A DNA stretch of 13,131 bases, taken from contig CAVJLL010000060.1 of NCBI GenBank assembly GCA_963650385.1, positions 1 to 13,131 of the forward strand, given 5' to 3'. Source of the stretch: CAG-791 sp963650385 (GTDB lineage Bacteria; Bacillota; Clostridia; Lachnospirales; Lachnospiraceae). Positions 1-6,159 of this stretch are shown here, piece by piece. The notes below the pieces were generated by a model. The model made no database searches, was not told the DNA's origin, and saw only the letters and a program-made list of their open reading frames with translations. Every line of letters begins with the position of its first letter. The first letter of the stretch is position 1. Both the position numbers and the translations under genes were made by a program.

Positions 1-14
1 TGCATATAGTACAT

Positions 15-50
15 AAAGAGCTATTCGGAAATACCGGACAGCTCTTTTTT
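15..50 (+). terminator. Rho-independent terminator
   Basis: Arms 15-22 (aaagagct) and 40-47 (agctcttt) pair perfectly. After one mismatch the stem continues inward through 24-28 and 34-38, with one G-T pair, to a five-base loop at 29-33. The right arm runs into an unbroken T tract (45-50). This is the classic intrinsic terminator shape on the + strand; no matching T tract lies on the other side. It presumably ends transcription of a gene to the left of the window. Confidence 0.8.
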
Positions 51-56
51 CATGCC

Positions 57-84
57 AAAAAGCCTTTATTTTCAAGGTTTTTTT
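57..84 (+). terminator. Second terminator-like hairpin
   Basis: The run aaaaagcctt (57-66) pairs with aaggtttttt (74-83) through four strong pairs, one G-T and several A-T pairs around a seven-base loop (67-73), and ends in seven Ts (78-84). It follows the first terminator by seven bases, so the two form a tandem terminator. The stem is weaker and more AT-rich than the first. Confidence 0.55.
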
Positions 85-110
85 GCAAAATGCGAGGGAT
101 ATTGTAGTAT
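83..110 (+). promoter_or_regulatory. Weak candidate promoter ahead of the terminase region
   Basis: TTGCAA at 83-88 and TAGTAT at 105-110 each match four of six bases of the sigma-70/sigma-A consensus, with a 16-base spacer. The site lies just after the tandem terminators and before the first late genes, where a late promoter would be expected. Matches this weak occur by chance; the position is the main support. Confidence 0.22.
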
Positions 111-148
111 ATCCATATGGGTAGTTCCTCTTTTGTATCCTCCTTTCA

Positions 149-424
149 TTGTGGCTGCGCGGCGGCCCTGCTTCGGTGGGGCCAGTGAGCCGCGAGAAAA
201 GAAGAACCAAGAAAAGAGAGAGTAAAGAAGAGCAGATAACGCCCAGAAGATATATAAACAGGATCAGAAGAGCAGAAGAACCGGTGATACTGGAAGAAAA
301 GACCAGGAGAACCGGCAGAAGCTCATTACAGACCATAACAGACCGGATCAGGACGGCAGACAGGACCGGAAGCGCCGCGGAGAGTCCAGAAGAGCCGGAA
401 CCGGCAGAAGATACCAGGAATTGA
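149..424 (+). CDS. Doubtful Arg/Glu-rich small ORF before terS
   Basis: An open frame of 91 codons ends in TGA four bases before the next gene. The product is very rich in Arg and Glu (for example EEKTRRTGRSS near the middle) with an acidic Pro/Glu tail, looks disordered, and matches no family I recognise. There is no in-frame ATG. The most upstream start is TTG at 149, preceded by a pyrimidine-rich stretch (cctccttt) instead of a Shine-Dalgarno site; a later GTG start is possible. The DNA is strongly purine-rich, and this continues into the first part of the next gene, so a stop-free frame may arise by composition alone. Its position next to terS suits a small phage protein. It may be real with a wrong start, the 3' part of a broken gene, or spurious. 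Confidence 0.3.
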   Translation: MWLRGGPASVGPVSREKRRTKKRESKEEQITPRRYINRIRRAEEPVILEEKTRRTGRSSLQTITDRIRTADRTGSAAESPEEPEPAEDTRN

Positions 425-428
425 CCAT

Positions 429-1106
429 ATGACAGACTACACCAAGACAACAGCAGAAGAGCACGCCGCCGATCCTCTACAGATGGCAGCCGATCAGGCC
501 GAAGAGAGAGCACAGCAGGACGGAGAGACCAGAAGAACACCGGAAGAGAACCCAAACGCCAAGTATAGACCGAAAACACAGCGAAAATGCATAGATGTAA
601 CCGGCTATCCAGTAAATAGCAAGGGAAACGCTATTGTATCCGATGAGTTCTTTATGGAGCATTACAAAGAGCTTCCCAACGGAACAGTAAACGAGTCAGG
701 CAATAAAAGAGCATTCAGCGGCGGCTATGTAAAGACCCTTACAGACGAGGACAGGATAAAAGGCGGTCAGGTAAGACAGCAGCAGAAAGAGAAGGTCGAA
801 ACCTTCGCAGCAGCTATAAAGCGGGCATTATACAGCAAAGCCCCCAAAAAGACGTGCCAAGACTTAGGGCTAGACTTAGATTCTAGTATGCTGGAGTGTA
901 TTGTATCAGCTCAGGCCCTTTTAGCCACCGATACGGCCAAAAACAGCACAAAAGCAGCCGAATTCCTCCGGGATACGATCGGAGAAAAGCCAGCAGACCG
1001 GCAGGAGATCAGCGCAGACATCATTACAGCAGAGGAAAGAGCCCTTTTAGAGAAGGTAAATGCCAGGCTTACAGGCTCAGGGCAGGCCGCAACCGGCTCT
1101 AAATGA
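429..1106 (+). CDS. terS: Probable phage terminase small subunit
   Basis: Predicted 225-residue protein that would bind the packaging start site on phage DNA and guide the large terminase. The first ~45 residues are acidic and probably disordered. Around 104-135 lies a KGG-type segment (DEDRIKGGQVRQQQ) leading into a basic helix. The C-terminal part (AAEFLRDTIGEKP at 177-189, then an acidic helix to ~214) resembles the tail of many Firmicutes phage small terminases as I remember them. The ATG at 429 follows AGGA (about nine bases upstream). The main support is position: it is the last gene before terL. The family is very divergent and no diagnostic catalytic motif exists, so the name rests partly on context. 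A DNA-binding protein of another role is the alternative. Confidence 0.6.
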   Translation: MTDYTKTTAEEHAADPLQMAADQAEERAQQDGETRRTPEENPNAKYRPKTQRKCIDVTGYPVNSKGNAIVSDEFFMEHYKELPNGTVNESGNKRAFSGGYVKTLTDEDRIKGGQVRQQQKEKVETFAAAIKRALYSKAPKKTCQDLGLDLDSSMLECIVSAQALLATDTAKNSTKAAEFLRDTIGEKPADRQEISADIITAEERALLEKVNARLTGSGQAATGSK

Positions 1107-1107
1107 T

Positions 1108-1119
1108 ACAGTTTTTGTA
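1108..1119 (+). repeat. Direct repeat, left copy, flanking terS-terL island
   Basis: acagtttttgta begins two bases after the terS stop and recurs identically at 1520-1531, ten bases before the terL start. The two copies bracket almost the whole non-coding island, so removing one copy and the DNA between would leave a compact spacer of about two dozen bases. Confidence 0.6.
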
Positions 1120-1123
1120 TAAT
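1118..1123 (+). promoter_or_regulatory. Lone consensus -10 box
   Basis: TATAAT matches the -10 consensus exactly, 12 bases after the terS stop. The bases 16-18 positions upstream (around 1094-1101, inside terS) do not resemble TTGACA, and there is no exact TGN extension. It could start a transcript reading through the island toward terL, but without a -35 it is a weak call. Confidence 0.25.
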
Positions 1124-1208
1124 CTGCTACCGAGGTATCAAAAATCCCCAGGGTTATACTCTAGCCGTTTGGCAATATGCACAATACAGGAAAGATATAG
1201 ACAGTTTC

Positions 1209-1239
1209 GGACCGGATTTCCCAGGATTTCCGGTCCTTT
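1209..1239 (+). terminator. Hairpin with short T run in the island
   Basis: ggaccgga (1209-1216) pairs perfectly with tccggtcc (1229-1236) around a 12-base loop and is followed by TTT G TT. The eight-pair GC-rich stem is strong but the T tract is poor, so it may be a weak terminator or attenuator, or a structural element. Two copies of ggatttcc lie within it. Confidence 0.4.
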
Positions 1240-1246
1240 GTTATGG

Positions 1247-1284
1247 CTAACTCTTCGCTAAAGAGATGTTTTGCGAATAGTTAG
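1247..1284. repeat. Imperfect 12-bp inverted repeat
   Basis: ctaactcttcgc (1247-1258) and gcgaatagttag (1273-1284) pair at 11 of 12 positions with a single C-T mismatch, around a 14-base loop. There is no T tract after it, so it is more likely a protein-binding dyad or RNA stem than a terminator. Confidence 0.5.
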
Positions 1285-1397
1285 TGTAGACTACTGGCTA
1301 GAGGGGGTGTTTTTCTCTCTCTGTAGTGCTATGCCACTCCCTGCTATAGCTATGCTTGCTGTGGTACCAGGTCATTCCCTGGCTAGCCTCAGAGCTT

Positions 1398-1437
1398 CCT
1401 CCCCCACCCTATGGCCCCTCCCCCACCCCGGTACCCC
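1398..1437 (-). other. G-quadruplex-capable tract on the minus strand
   Basis: The + strand has six C runs of three to five (1401-1405, 1407-1409, 1415-1418, 1420-1424, 1426-1429, 1434-1437) separated by one to five bases. The minus strand therefore satisfies the usual G-quadruplex rule of four or more G runs with short loops. The tract includes a duplicated 12-mer, cctcccccaccc, at 1398-1409 and 1417-1428. Whether it folds in vivo is unknown. Confidence 0.55.
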
Positions 1438-1467
1438 GATCGCTCCCGCGCGCGCTGAGGGGGTACC
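1430..1467. repeat. GC-rich inverted repeat with GGTACC palindromes
   Basis: ggtacccc (1430-1437) and ggggtacc (1460-1467) are perfect inverted copies around a 22-base GC-rich centre that contains an alternating CG stretch (1447-1454). Each arm carries the palindrome GGTACC. A GC-rich dyad beside an AT-rich flank (1480-1535) is a plausible terminase recognition or cleavage site, but this is inference from location. Confidence 0.45.
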
Positions 1468-1519
1468 CTACTGCCCCGCAAAATTTTTTCTAATTTTCAA
1501 ATCCAATTTTACAAATCCC

Positions 1520-1531
1520 ACAGTTTTTGTA
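1520..1531 (+). repeat. Direct repeat, right copy, flanking terS-terL island
   Basis: Exact second copy of acagtttttgta (first at 1108-1119), ten bases before the terL ATG. It sits where a ribosome binding site should be, and none is present. Confidence 0.6.
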
Positions 1532-1541
1532 AGTTTACCCC

Positions 1542-3062
1542 ATGAATGAAGGAATCAAGAACCTATACAAGGCGGAACTGGAATATTGCATTGAGAACGA
1601 GGGTTACTTCGTAGACACCTACGGCCATATCGAAAATAAAGATACGGCGGAAGTAATTGTACCGTTTCAGATGTGGAAAGCGCAGAGAGAAACGCTGGAT
1701 AAGTTCCACCGGTGCAGAAGAGTGATTGTGCTAAAAGCGCGTCAGCTTGGCTTCACGTGGCTTGCCCTTCATCACATCGCATGGATGTTATTAAAGCCCA
1801 CCAAGACGGCAATCGGCCTGTCAGAGACCGAGGATAAGGCAAAGGAACTGGTCCGTAGACTGGATCAGGTCATATTCCGGTATATGCCGGAGCTTATCGC
1901 CAAAAAGGGATATATCCCAAAAGGATGGGATGGCCTCTGGTATGAATCCACTGCTTTAACACTTACGGTCCATCATCCGACCGGAAACGATTCGGTGTTT
2001 GAGTGCTTTCCATCGTCTCCGAACGCGGGCCGTTCATTCACGGCAGATGTTCTGCTGATGGATGAGTGGGCTTTCCAGCAATTCGATAGAGACATCTGGG
2101 CGGCTATTTATCCGACTATCAACCGTCCCAATTCTGGACAGGTTATCGGTATTTCCTCCATCAAGCGTGGATCGCTGTTCGAGGAGCTGTACACGAACGA
2201 AAGCAACTCTTTTGAAAAGGTATTCATTCCATGGTACGCGGACCCTCATAGAAACGAGGAGTGGTACAAGGAGACGCAAGCAAACCTTGCTGATCCCGTG
2301 CTAATGACTGCCGAGTATCCCGCAACTATCGAGGAAGCATTAACGGTCCCTGGCGGAGCATTCTTCCCGGAAGTCACGGACGAATCGTTCATATCGAACG
2401 AGCCGCTTAAAGGAAACATCGTAACGTACTTTTCCATGGACTACGGCTTAGATATGTTCGCAGGCTACTGGTACAACCGTGATGCCTACGGCAACTCGCA
2501 GATCGTTCGTGAAGAGTGCCACCCCAATCTAACAATCGGTGCTACGGCAGACATGATTCTGTCGATTACACGTGAGCTTAGAGAGCGCGGCATGATCCAG
2601 CGCGTTCAGCAGTATCTGGCTCCGCCGGATTTGTGGAACAGATCGCAGGAAAGCGGTAAATCAAGAGCAATACTCTTCCAGGAGGCAGGGCTTGTGCTGT
2701 CGAAGGTAAATAACGACATTGCTGCCGGATGCGCCGCCATGAAGGAATTGCTTCAGCATACAGACGGTGCCAAGGGGAAACTAACCATGCTTGGCAACTG
2801 TGCTCCTACACTGCTGCGGTGCCTCAAAAAGATCCAGAGAGACGAGAACAGGCCAAACATATACGCAAACAAGCCTCATGACCTCACACATGCGCCGGAC
2901 GGCCTTAGATACTATTGCATCTACTGGACGAATCCGGCAGTCGCTTATGAGAACCGGAAACGCATCCATTGGCGGCCTGATATGTATGAGGACTACGAAA
3001 ATGCGAATGAAGAAGATAAGAAAATGCTGATCGAGCGATGGGGAGAGCCGGATGGCATCTAA
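1542..3062 (+). CDS. terL: Phage terminase large subunit (ATPase/nuclease)
   Basis: The packaging motor: it hydrolyses ATP to drive DNA through the portal and cuts the concatemer. The 506-residue length is usual for the family. The N-terminal part has YFVDTYGHI (22-30) and PFQMWKAQ (41-48), a Walker A-like KARQLGFT (65-72), a Walker B VLLMDE (170-175, Asp174 and Glu175) and a likely coupling motif near SS (205-206). The RNase H-like nuclease half shows SMDYG (Asp300), APPD (Asp363) and HDLTHAPDGLRY (Asp447/Asp453) as candidate metal ligands. All core motifs seem intact. The start is fixed by an in-frame TAA at 1530-1532, so ATG 1542 is the first possible start, yet no Shine-Dalgarno site precedes it (gtaagtttacccc). 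It overlaps the portal gene by 11 bases. Confidence 0.95.
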   Translation: MNEGIKNLYKAELEYCIENEGYFVDTYGHIENKDTAEVIVPFQMWKAQRETLDKFHRCRRVIVLKARQLGFTWLALHHIAWMLLKPTKTAIGLSETEDKAKELVRRLDQVIFRYMPELIAKKGYIPKGWDGLWYESTALTLTVHHPTGNDSVFECFPSSPNAGRSFTADVLLMDEWAFQQFDRDIWAAIYPTINRPNSGQVIGISSIKRGSLFEELYTNESNSFEKVFIPWYADPHRNEEWYKETQANLADPVLMTAEYPATIEEALTVPGGAFFPEVTDESFISNEPLKGNIVTYFSMDYGLDMFAGYWYNRDAYGNSQIVREECHPNLTIGATADMILSITRELRERGMIQRVQQYLAPPDLWNRSQESGKSRAILFQEAGLVLSKVNNDIAAGCAAMKELLQHTDGAKGKLTMLGNCAPTLLRCLKKIQRDENRPNIYANKPHDLTHAPDGLRYYCIYWTNPAVAYENRKRIHWRPDMYEDYENANEEDKKMLIERWGEPDGI

Positions 3063-5034
3063 ATTTTGGAGAAAAGTAAAGAATATGGCAAAAACGATTG
3101 CTGAACCGGAATCTAGCAAGCTCAAAGAGTGGAAAAGCAAGTTCGAGACCGCAAGAACGCTTTACGGCGATACACGTTCCTCCTTAAAAGAGCTTCAATC
3201 CTACTACGACGGCACCAGAATGATGCGCAGCGACCCCAATACCGGCGCAGAAGTGAGCAAAGTCGCAACGAATGTCCGCAATATCGTCTACGAATTGATC
3301 GAATCAGAGGTAGATTCATCGGTTCCCATGCCTAAAGTACGTGCCATTCACCCAGAAGATGAGGAACTGGCGCGTAAAATCGAGCATTTACTGGAAAATA
3401 AGGTAAAAATGTGCAATTTAACCGGCTTAAACGACCTTATGGAACGGAATGTACCGATTTTGGGTGGCGATTACTTCCATGTCCAGTGGGATTCGAACGC
3501 AGGTCTCCATTGCCAGGTTGGCGATGTCAAAGTAACCGAGGTTCACCCTAAAAAGCTCATTCCACAGCCCGGTGTTATCAACTTTGATGACATGGACTAC
3601 TTCTTTATCCAGGAAGTAATGACAAAAAAGACCGTCAAGAAGGTTTACGGCGTTGATGTAACGGACGCATCCAACGATGATACCGAGATTTCCAGCAGCA
3701 TCGACGATGCAACAACCAATAGCGACCTTGTAACAGTCAACACGGCCTATTACCGCAATGAAGATCACGGAGTAGGCGTTTATGTATGGTGTGACCGCTT
3801 CGAATTGCTCGATATGGAGGACTTTGAGGCGAGACACTTAGATAGATGCACCAAGTGTGGAACCGTCATGGTGGACGGGAAATGCCCTAATTGCGGCGGC
3901 ACCAAGTCAAAGAAGGCTCCGGAAGATTATGAGGAGCTTGTGGACGCTATCGAGGTGCGATCCGACTTCAGTGATGAAGAGGGCAACCCCATCAATATGC
4001 AGGTGGACCCTTACGAAGATCAGGAACTGGGAGTTCTGGATGAGAACGGACAGCCGGTTCTCGATGAGGGCGGACAGCCTGTCACCGAGATCAAGAAAAC
4101 CAAGAAGAAGGTTCCGTATTACAAGCCGAATTGCTATCCGGTAGTCCTTAGAAAGAACATCACCGCGAACGATAGGCTCTTAGGTGGCTCCGATACAGAA
4201 GCAATCATCGACCAGCAGGACACAATCAAGAAGCTTGGCACGAAGATCAACGAGAAGCTGTTAAAGGGCGGCTCCTACGTAACACTTCCGAGGGGCGTGA
4301 AGGTGGAGACGAATGACAAGGAGCTGAAGATCATTCGTGTTTCCAACGCAAACGAAGCAAGCCTTATCAACGTTATTAACGTTCAGCCAAACGTACAGAA
4401 CGATGAAACGTTCCTGTCCATGAACTATGACTGGGCGAAGAACACGCTTGGTATCACGGACGCTTATCAGGGTAAATTCCAGGCTTCTGAAACATCCGGT
4501 ACCGCGAGACAGTACGCCATCAATCAGGCGGCAGGCCGTTTGGAATCCAAACGAATCATGAAGAACGAAGCCTACGCCAAGCTCTACGAAATCATGTTCA
4601 AGTTCTGGCTGGCCTATGCAGATCAGACGCAGGAGATCACAGCGCAGCAGGCGGACGGAACACAGACCTATGACGAGATTGATAGACACGAGTTCCTGAG
4701 AATCGATGCGGCAGGCGAATTTTACTGGGACGATGAATTTATTTTCGATACCGATCCCACATCCACTCTCATGATGAACAGAGAAAGCTTGTGGAATCAG
4801 GCGGATCAGAAATTGCAGTCTGGCGCATTCGGACAGCTTGGAGAACTGGAAACGATTCAGACCTACTGGACATTCATGAAAGCATCCGGTTATCCCAATG
4901 CAGGAATGGCGCTCGATGCGGTTAAGCAGAGAATGCAGGCACAGCAGGAGCAATTACAGGAACAGCAGATGATGGCCATGCAGCAGGGAATGCAAGACGC
5001 ACAGGAGGGACAAAATGAAATGCCCAACATGTAG
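3052..5034 (+). CDS. Phage portal protein with zinc-ribbon insertion
   Basis: Forms the dodecameric ring at one capsid vertex through which DNA enters and leaves. The 660-residue length and gene order (terL, portal, scaffold, coat) fit a P22-like or similar large portal. The middle holds the DYFHVQWD-type and VHPKKLIPQPG segments typical of portal wing/stem regions, and a long helical stretch follows (~400-530). Unusually, residues 266-281 form CxxC-x8-CxxC, a zinc-ribbon knuckle, followed by an acidic loop with a short duplicated motif (ENGQPV / EGGQPV). The C-terminus is Gln/Met-rich (QEQLQEQQMMAM), probably a coiled-coil barrel. The ATG at 3052 has GGGGAG six bases upstream, and the start lies inside the terL end, so translation is probably coupled. 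Family identity is recalled, not searched. Confidence 0.88.
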   Translation: MASKFWRKVKNMAKTIAEPESSKLKEWKSKFETARTLYGDTRSSLKELQSYYDGTRMMRSDPNTGAEVSKVATNVRNIVYELIESEVDSSVPMPKVRAIHPEDEELARKIEHLLENKVKMCNLTGLNDLMERNVPILGGDYFHVQWDSNAGLHCQVGDVKVTEVHPKKLIPQPGVINFDDMDYFFIQEVMTKKTVKKVYGVDVTDASNDDTEISSSIDDATTNSDLVTVNTAYYRNEDHGVGVYVWCDRFELLDMEDFEARHLDRCTKCGTVMVDGKCPNCGGTKSKKAPEDYEELVDAIEVRSDFSDEEGNPINMQVDPYEDQELGVLDENGQPVLDEGGQPVTEIKKTKKKVPYYKPNCYPVVLRKNITANDRLLGGSDTEAIIDQQDTIKKLGTKINEKLLKGGSYVTLPRGVKVETNDKELKIIRVSNANEASLINVINVQPNVQNDETFLSMNYDWAKNTLGITDAYQGKFQASETSGTARQYAINQAAGRLESKRIMKNEAYAKLYEIMFKFWLAYADQTQEITAQQADGTQTYDEIDRHEFLRIDAAGEFYWDDEFIFDTDPTSTLMMNRESLWNQADQKLQSGAFGQLGELETIQTYWTFMKASGYPNAGMALDAVKQRMQAQQEQLQEQQMMAMQQGMQDAQEGQNEMPNM

Positions 5035-5191
5035 CATCGAGGGACGCATTACGTCAAACAAAATTGTCCGCAAGCAAGACGGCACCCTTGCCTACAAAAT
5101 GGAAATCTCATGCCGAAACAAACAGTGCGCCCAATATGGGAAAGTCATCAACACTACGTACCATCCGGTAACAGTGACTGATGATGAGTAA
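5015..5191 (+). CDS. 58-residue zinc-ribbon protein overlapping portal end
   Basis: A small gene in another frame that overlaps the last 20 bases of the portal gene. It has an excellent ribosome binding site (AGGAGG at 5003-5008, six bases before ATG). The product starts MKCPTC and has a second cysteine pair near CRNKQC (residues 33-38), giving CxxC-x26-CxxxxC, consistent with one bound zinc, although the second knuckle is wider than usual. There is no signal peptide or membrane segment. Small zinc-ribbon ORFs between portal and scaffold are frequent in Firmicutes phages, as I recall, without a settled role. The portal itself carries a similar knuckle, so a head-assembly or DNA/RNA-binding role is possible. 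Function unknown. Confidence 0.82.
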   Translation: MKCPTCSIEGRITSNKIVRKQDGTLAYKMEISCRNKQCAQYGKVINTTYHPVTVTDDE

Positions 5192-5239
5192 CTTTTTATA
5201 GATTCGCAGGAAAAGCGGAAAAATCCAAAAGGAGTTTCA

Positions 5240-6157
5240 ATGAGGTTCTTTACCAAATTCTTTGATACTGACACCAGTATTGGAGGAACAACAAGCGAGA
5301 ACATGGCTGATGTCGCTGACCAGTCACAGGCCGATGAGGATGCGGAAGTAGTCTACACATCCAAAGACCAGTTAGAAGAGGAATCTTCTGACGGACCAGA
5401 AGCAGAAGAAAACGGCGAAAATGCTGAACCCGCCAATCAGCAGTCTGCGGAGGAAAATTCGAGATACGCGGCAATGAGAAGAAAGGCAGAAGCGGATGCC
5501 GAGAAGAAGTATCGTGCGCTCCAGAGTTCTGTCGATCAGAAATTTGCTGCAATGTTCTCTGGCTACACAAATCCGGTAACTGGAAAACCGATTCAGAGTG
5601 CTGCCGATTATGCAGAAGCCTTTGCGGCACAGCAGAAACAGCAGCAGGAACAGAAGTTAAAGGATGCCGGTATTGATCCTGAACTGATCAATAAGACGGT
5701 TCAGCAGGAGGTTCAGTCAAGCCCTGTAATGCAGCAGGCGCAGGCGGTCCTCTTAAAGCAACAGCAAGAAGAAGCAAACAGAATGATAGAAGAAGATGTT
5801 CGAAACATCGGAGCTATCGACCCAACGGTTTCAAGCATTGAGGATTTGCAGGCACAGGACAACTTCGCAGATGTAGTCAACTATTGCAACGCACATCCTG
5901 GGGCAAGACTCTCCGATGCGTATAAGATCATCAATTTCGAGCGTTTAACCAACGTACAGAAGCAGGCGGCCAAACAGGCGGCAATCAATCAGGCAAAATC
6001 CAAAACCCACTTAAACAAGGCAAGCGGACTGAATGGAGCATCGGAAGGTGACGACATTCCTTCTGCTGAGTTCGATAAGTGGAGAGAGTGGTTCCCTGAG
6101 AAGTCTGCCAAAGAGTTACGTGCTCTGTACAACAAATCTAAAAAGGCAGGTAAATAA
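5240..6157 (+). CDS. Phage capsid scaffolding protein
   Basis: A 305-residue protein just before the coat gene, with the composition of an internal scaffold that shapes the procapsid and then leaves. Residues ~22-75 are acidic and disordered. Residues ~75-190 are helical, rich in Gln, Ala and Glu (AAQQKQQQEQKL), and likely coiled coil. The end is a basic helical segment (PEKSAKELRALYNKSKK), the kind of tail that contacts coat protein in P22-type scaffolds. The ATG at 5240 follows AAAAGGAG by five bases; the internal ATG at 5303 lacks a good site. No protease motif (Ser/His catalytic pair) is seen, so this is a plain scaffold, not a protease-scaffold fusion. Confidence 0.82.
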   Translation: MRFFTKFFDTDTSIGGTTSENMADVADQSQADEDAEVVYTSKDQLEEESSDGPEAEENGENAEPANQQSAEENSRYAAMRRKAEADAEKKYRALQSSVDQKFAAMFSGYTNPVTGKPIQSAADYAEAFAAQQKQQQEQKLKDAGIDPELINKTVQQEVQSSPVMQQAQAVLLKQQQEEANRMIEEDVRNIGAIDPTVSSIEDLQAQDNFADVVNYCNAHPGARLSDAYKIINFERLTNVQKQAAKQAAINQAKSKTHLNKASGLNGASEGDDIPSAEFDKWREWFPEKSAKELRALYNKSKKAGK

Positions 6158-6159
6158 TC

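Larger units (their letters stand above)
1107..1541. other. 435-bp non-coding island between terS and terL
   Basis: No supportable gene lies here, although small and large terminase genes usually abut or overlap. From left to right it holds a TATAAT box (1118-1123), a hairpin with a short T run (1209-1239), an imperfect inverted repeat (1247-1284), a C-rich block with a duplicated 12-mer (1398-1437), a GC-rich inverted repeat (1430-1467) and an AT-rich end (1480-1535). The palindrome GGTACC occurs three times (1363, 1430, 1462). A 12-base direct repeat sits at the two ends. Possible roles are a DNA packaging site (cos or pac), a regulatory or structured RNA, or a remnant of an insertion; none is proven. 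Confidence 0.7.

Noticed and set aside
75..143. Minus-strand Shine-Dalgarno-like AAAGGAGG (complement of 136-143) that might start a divergent gene
   Set aside because: The nearby minus-strand ATG gives only about 14 codons before a stop, so no gene is supported.
1107..1541. tRNA or known riboswitch in the island
   Set aside because: No TTCGA-type T-loop with a matching acceptor stem, and no conserved riboswitch core that I can recognise by eye.
1271..1549. Open frame of 92 codons (TTG start) across the terS-terL island
   Set aside because: No convincing ribosome site and a Pro-rich, odd composition; the C-rich DNA is naturally poor in stop codons, and the frame overlaps the terL start.
4021..4086. 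Short duplicated motif in the portal acidic loop as a possible CRISPR-like or VNTR repeat
   Set aside because: Only two imperfect in-frame copies (GQPV), so it is a minor protein-level duplication.
4261..4953. 230-codon open frame on the minus strand opposite the portal gene
   Set aside because: Antisense to a strongly supported portal coding region, with a Cys/Leu/Arg-rich product typical of shadow frames.
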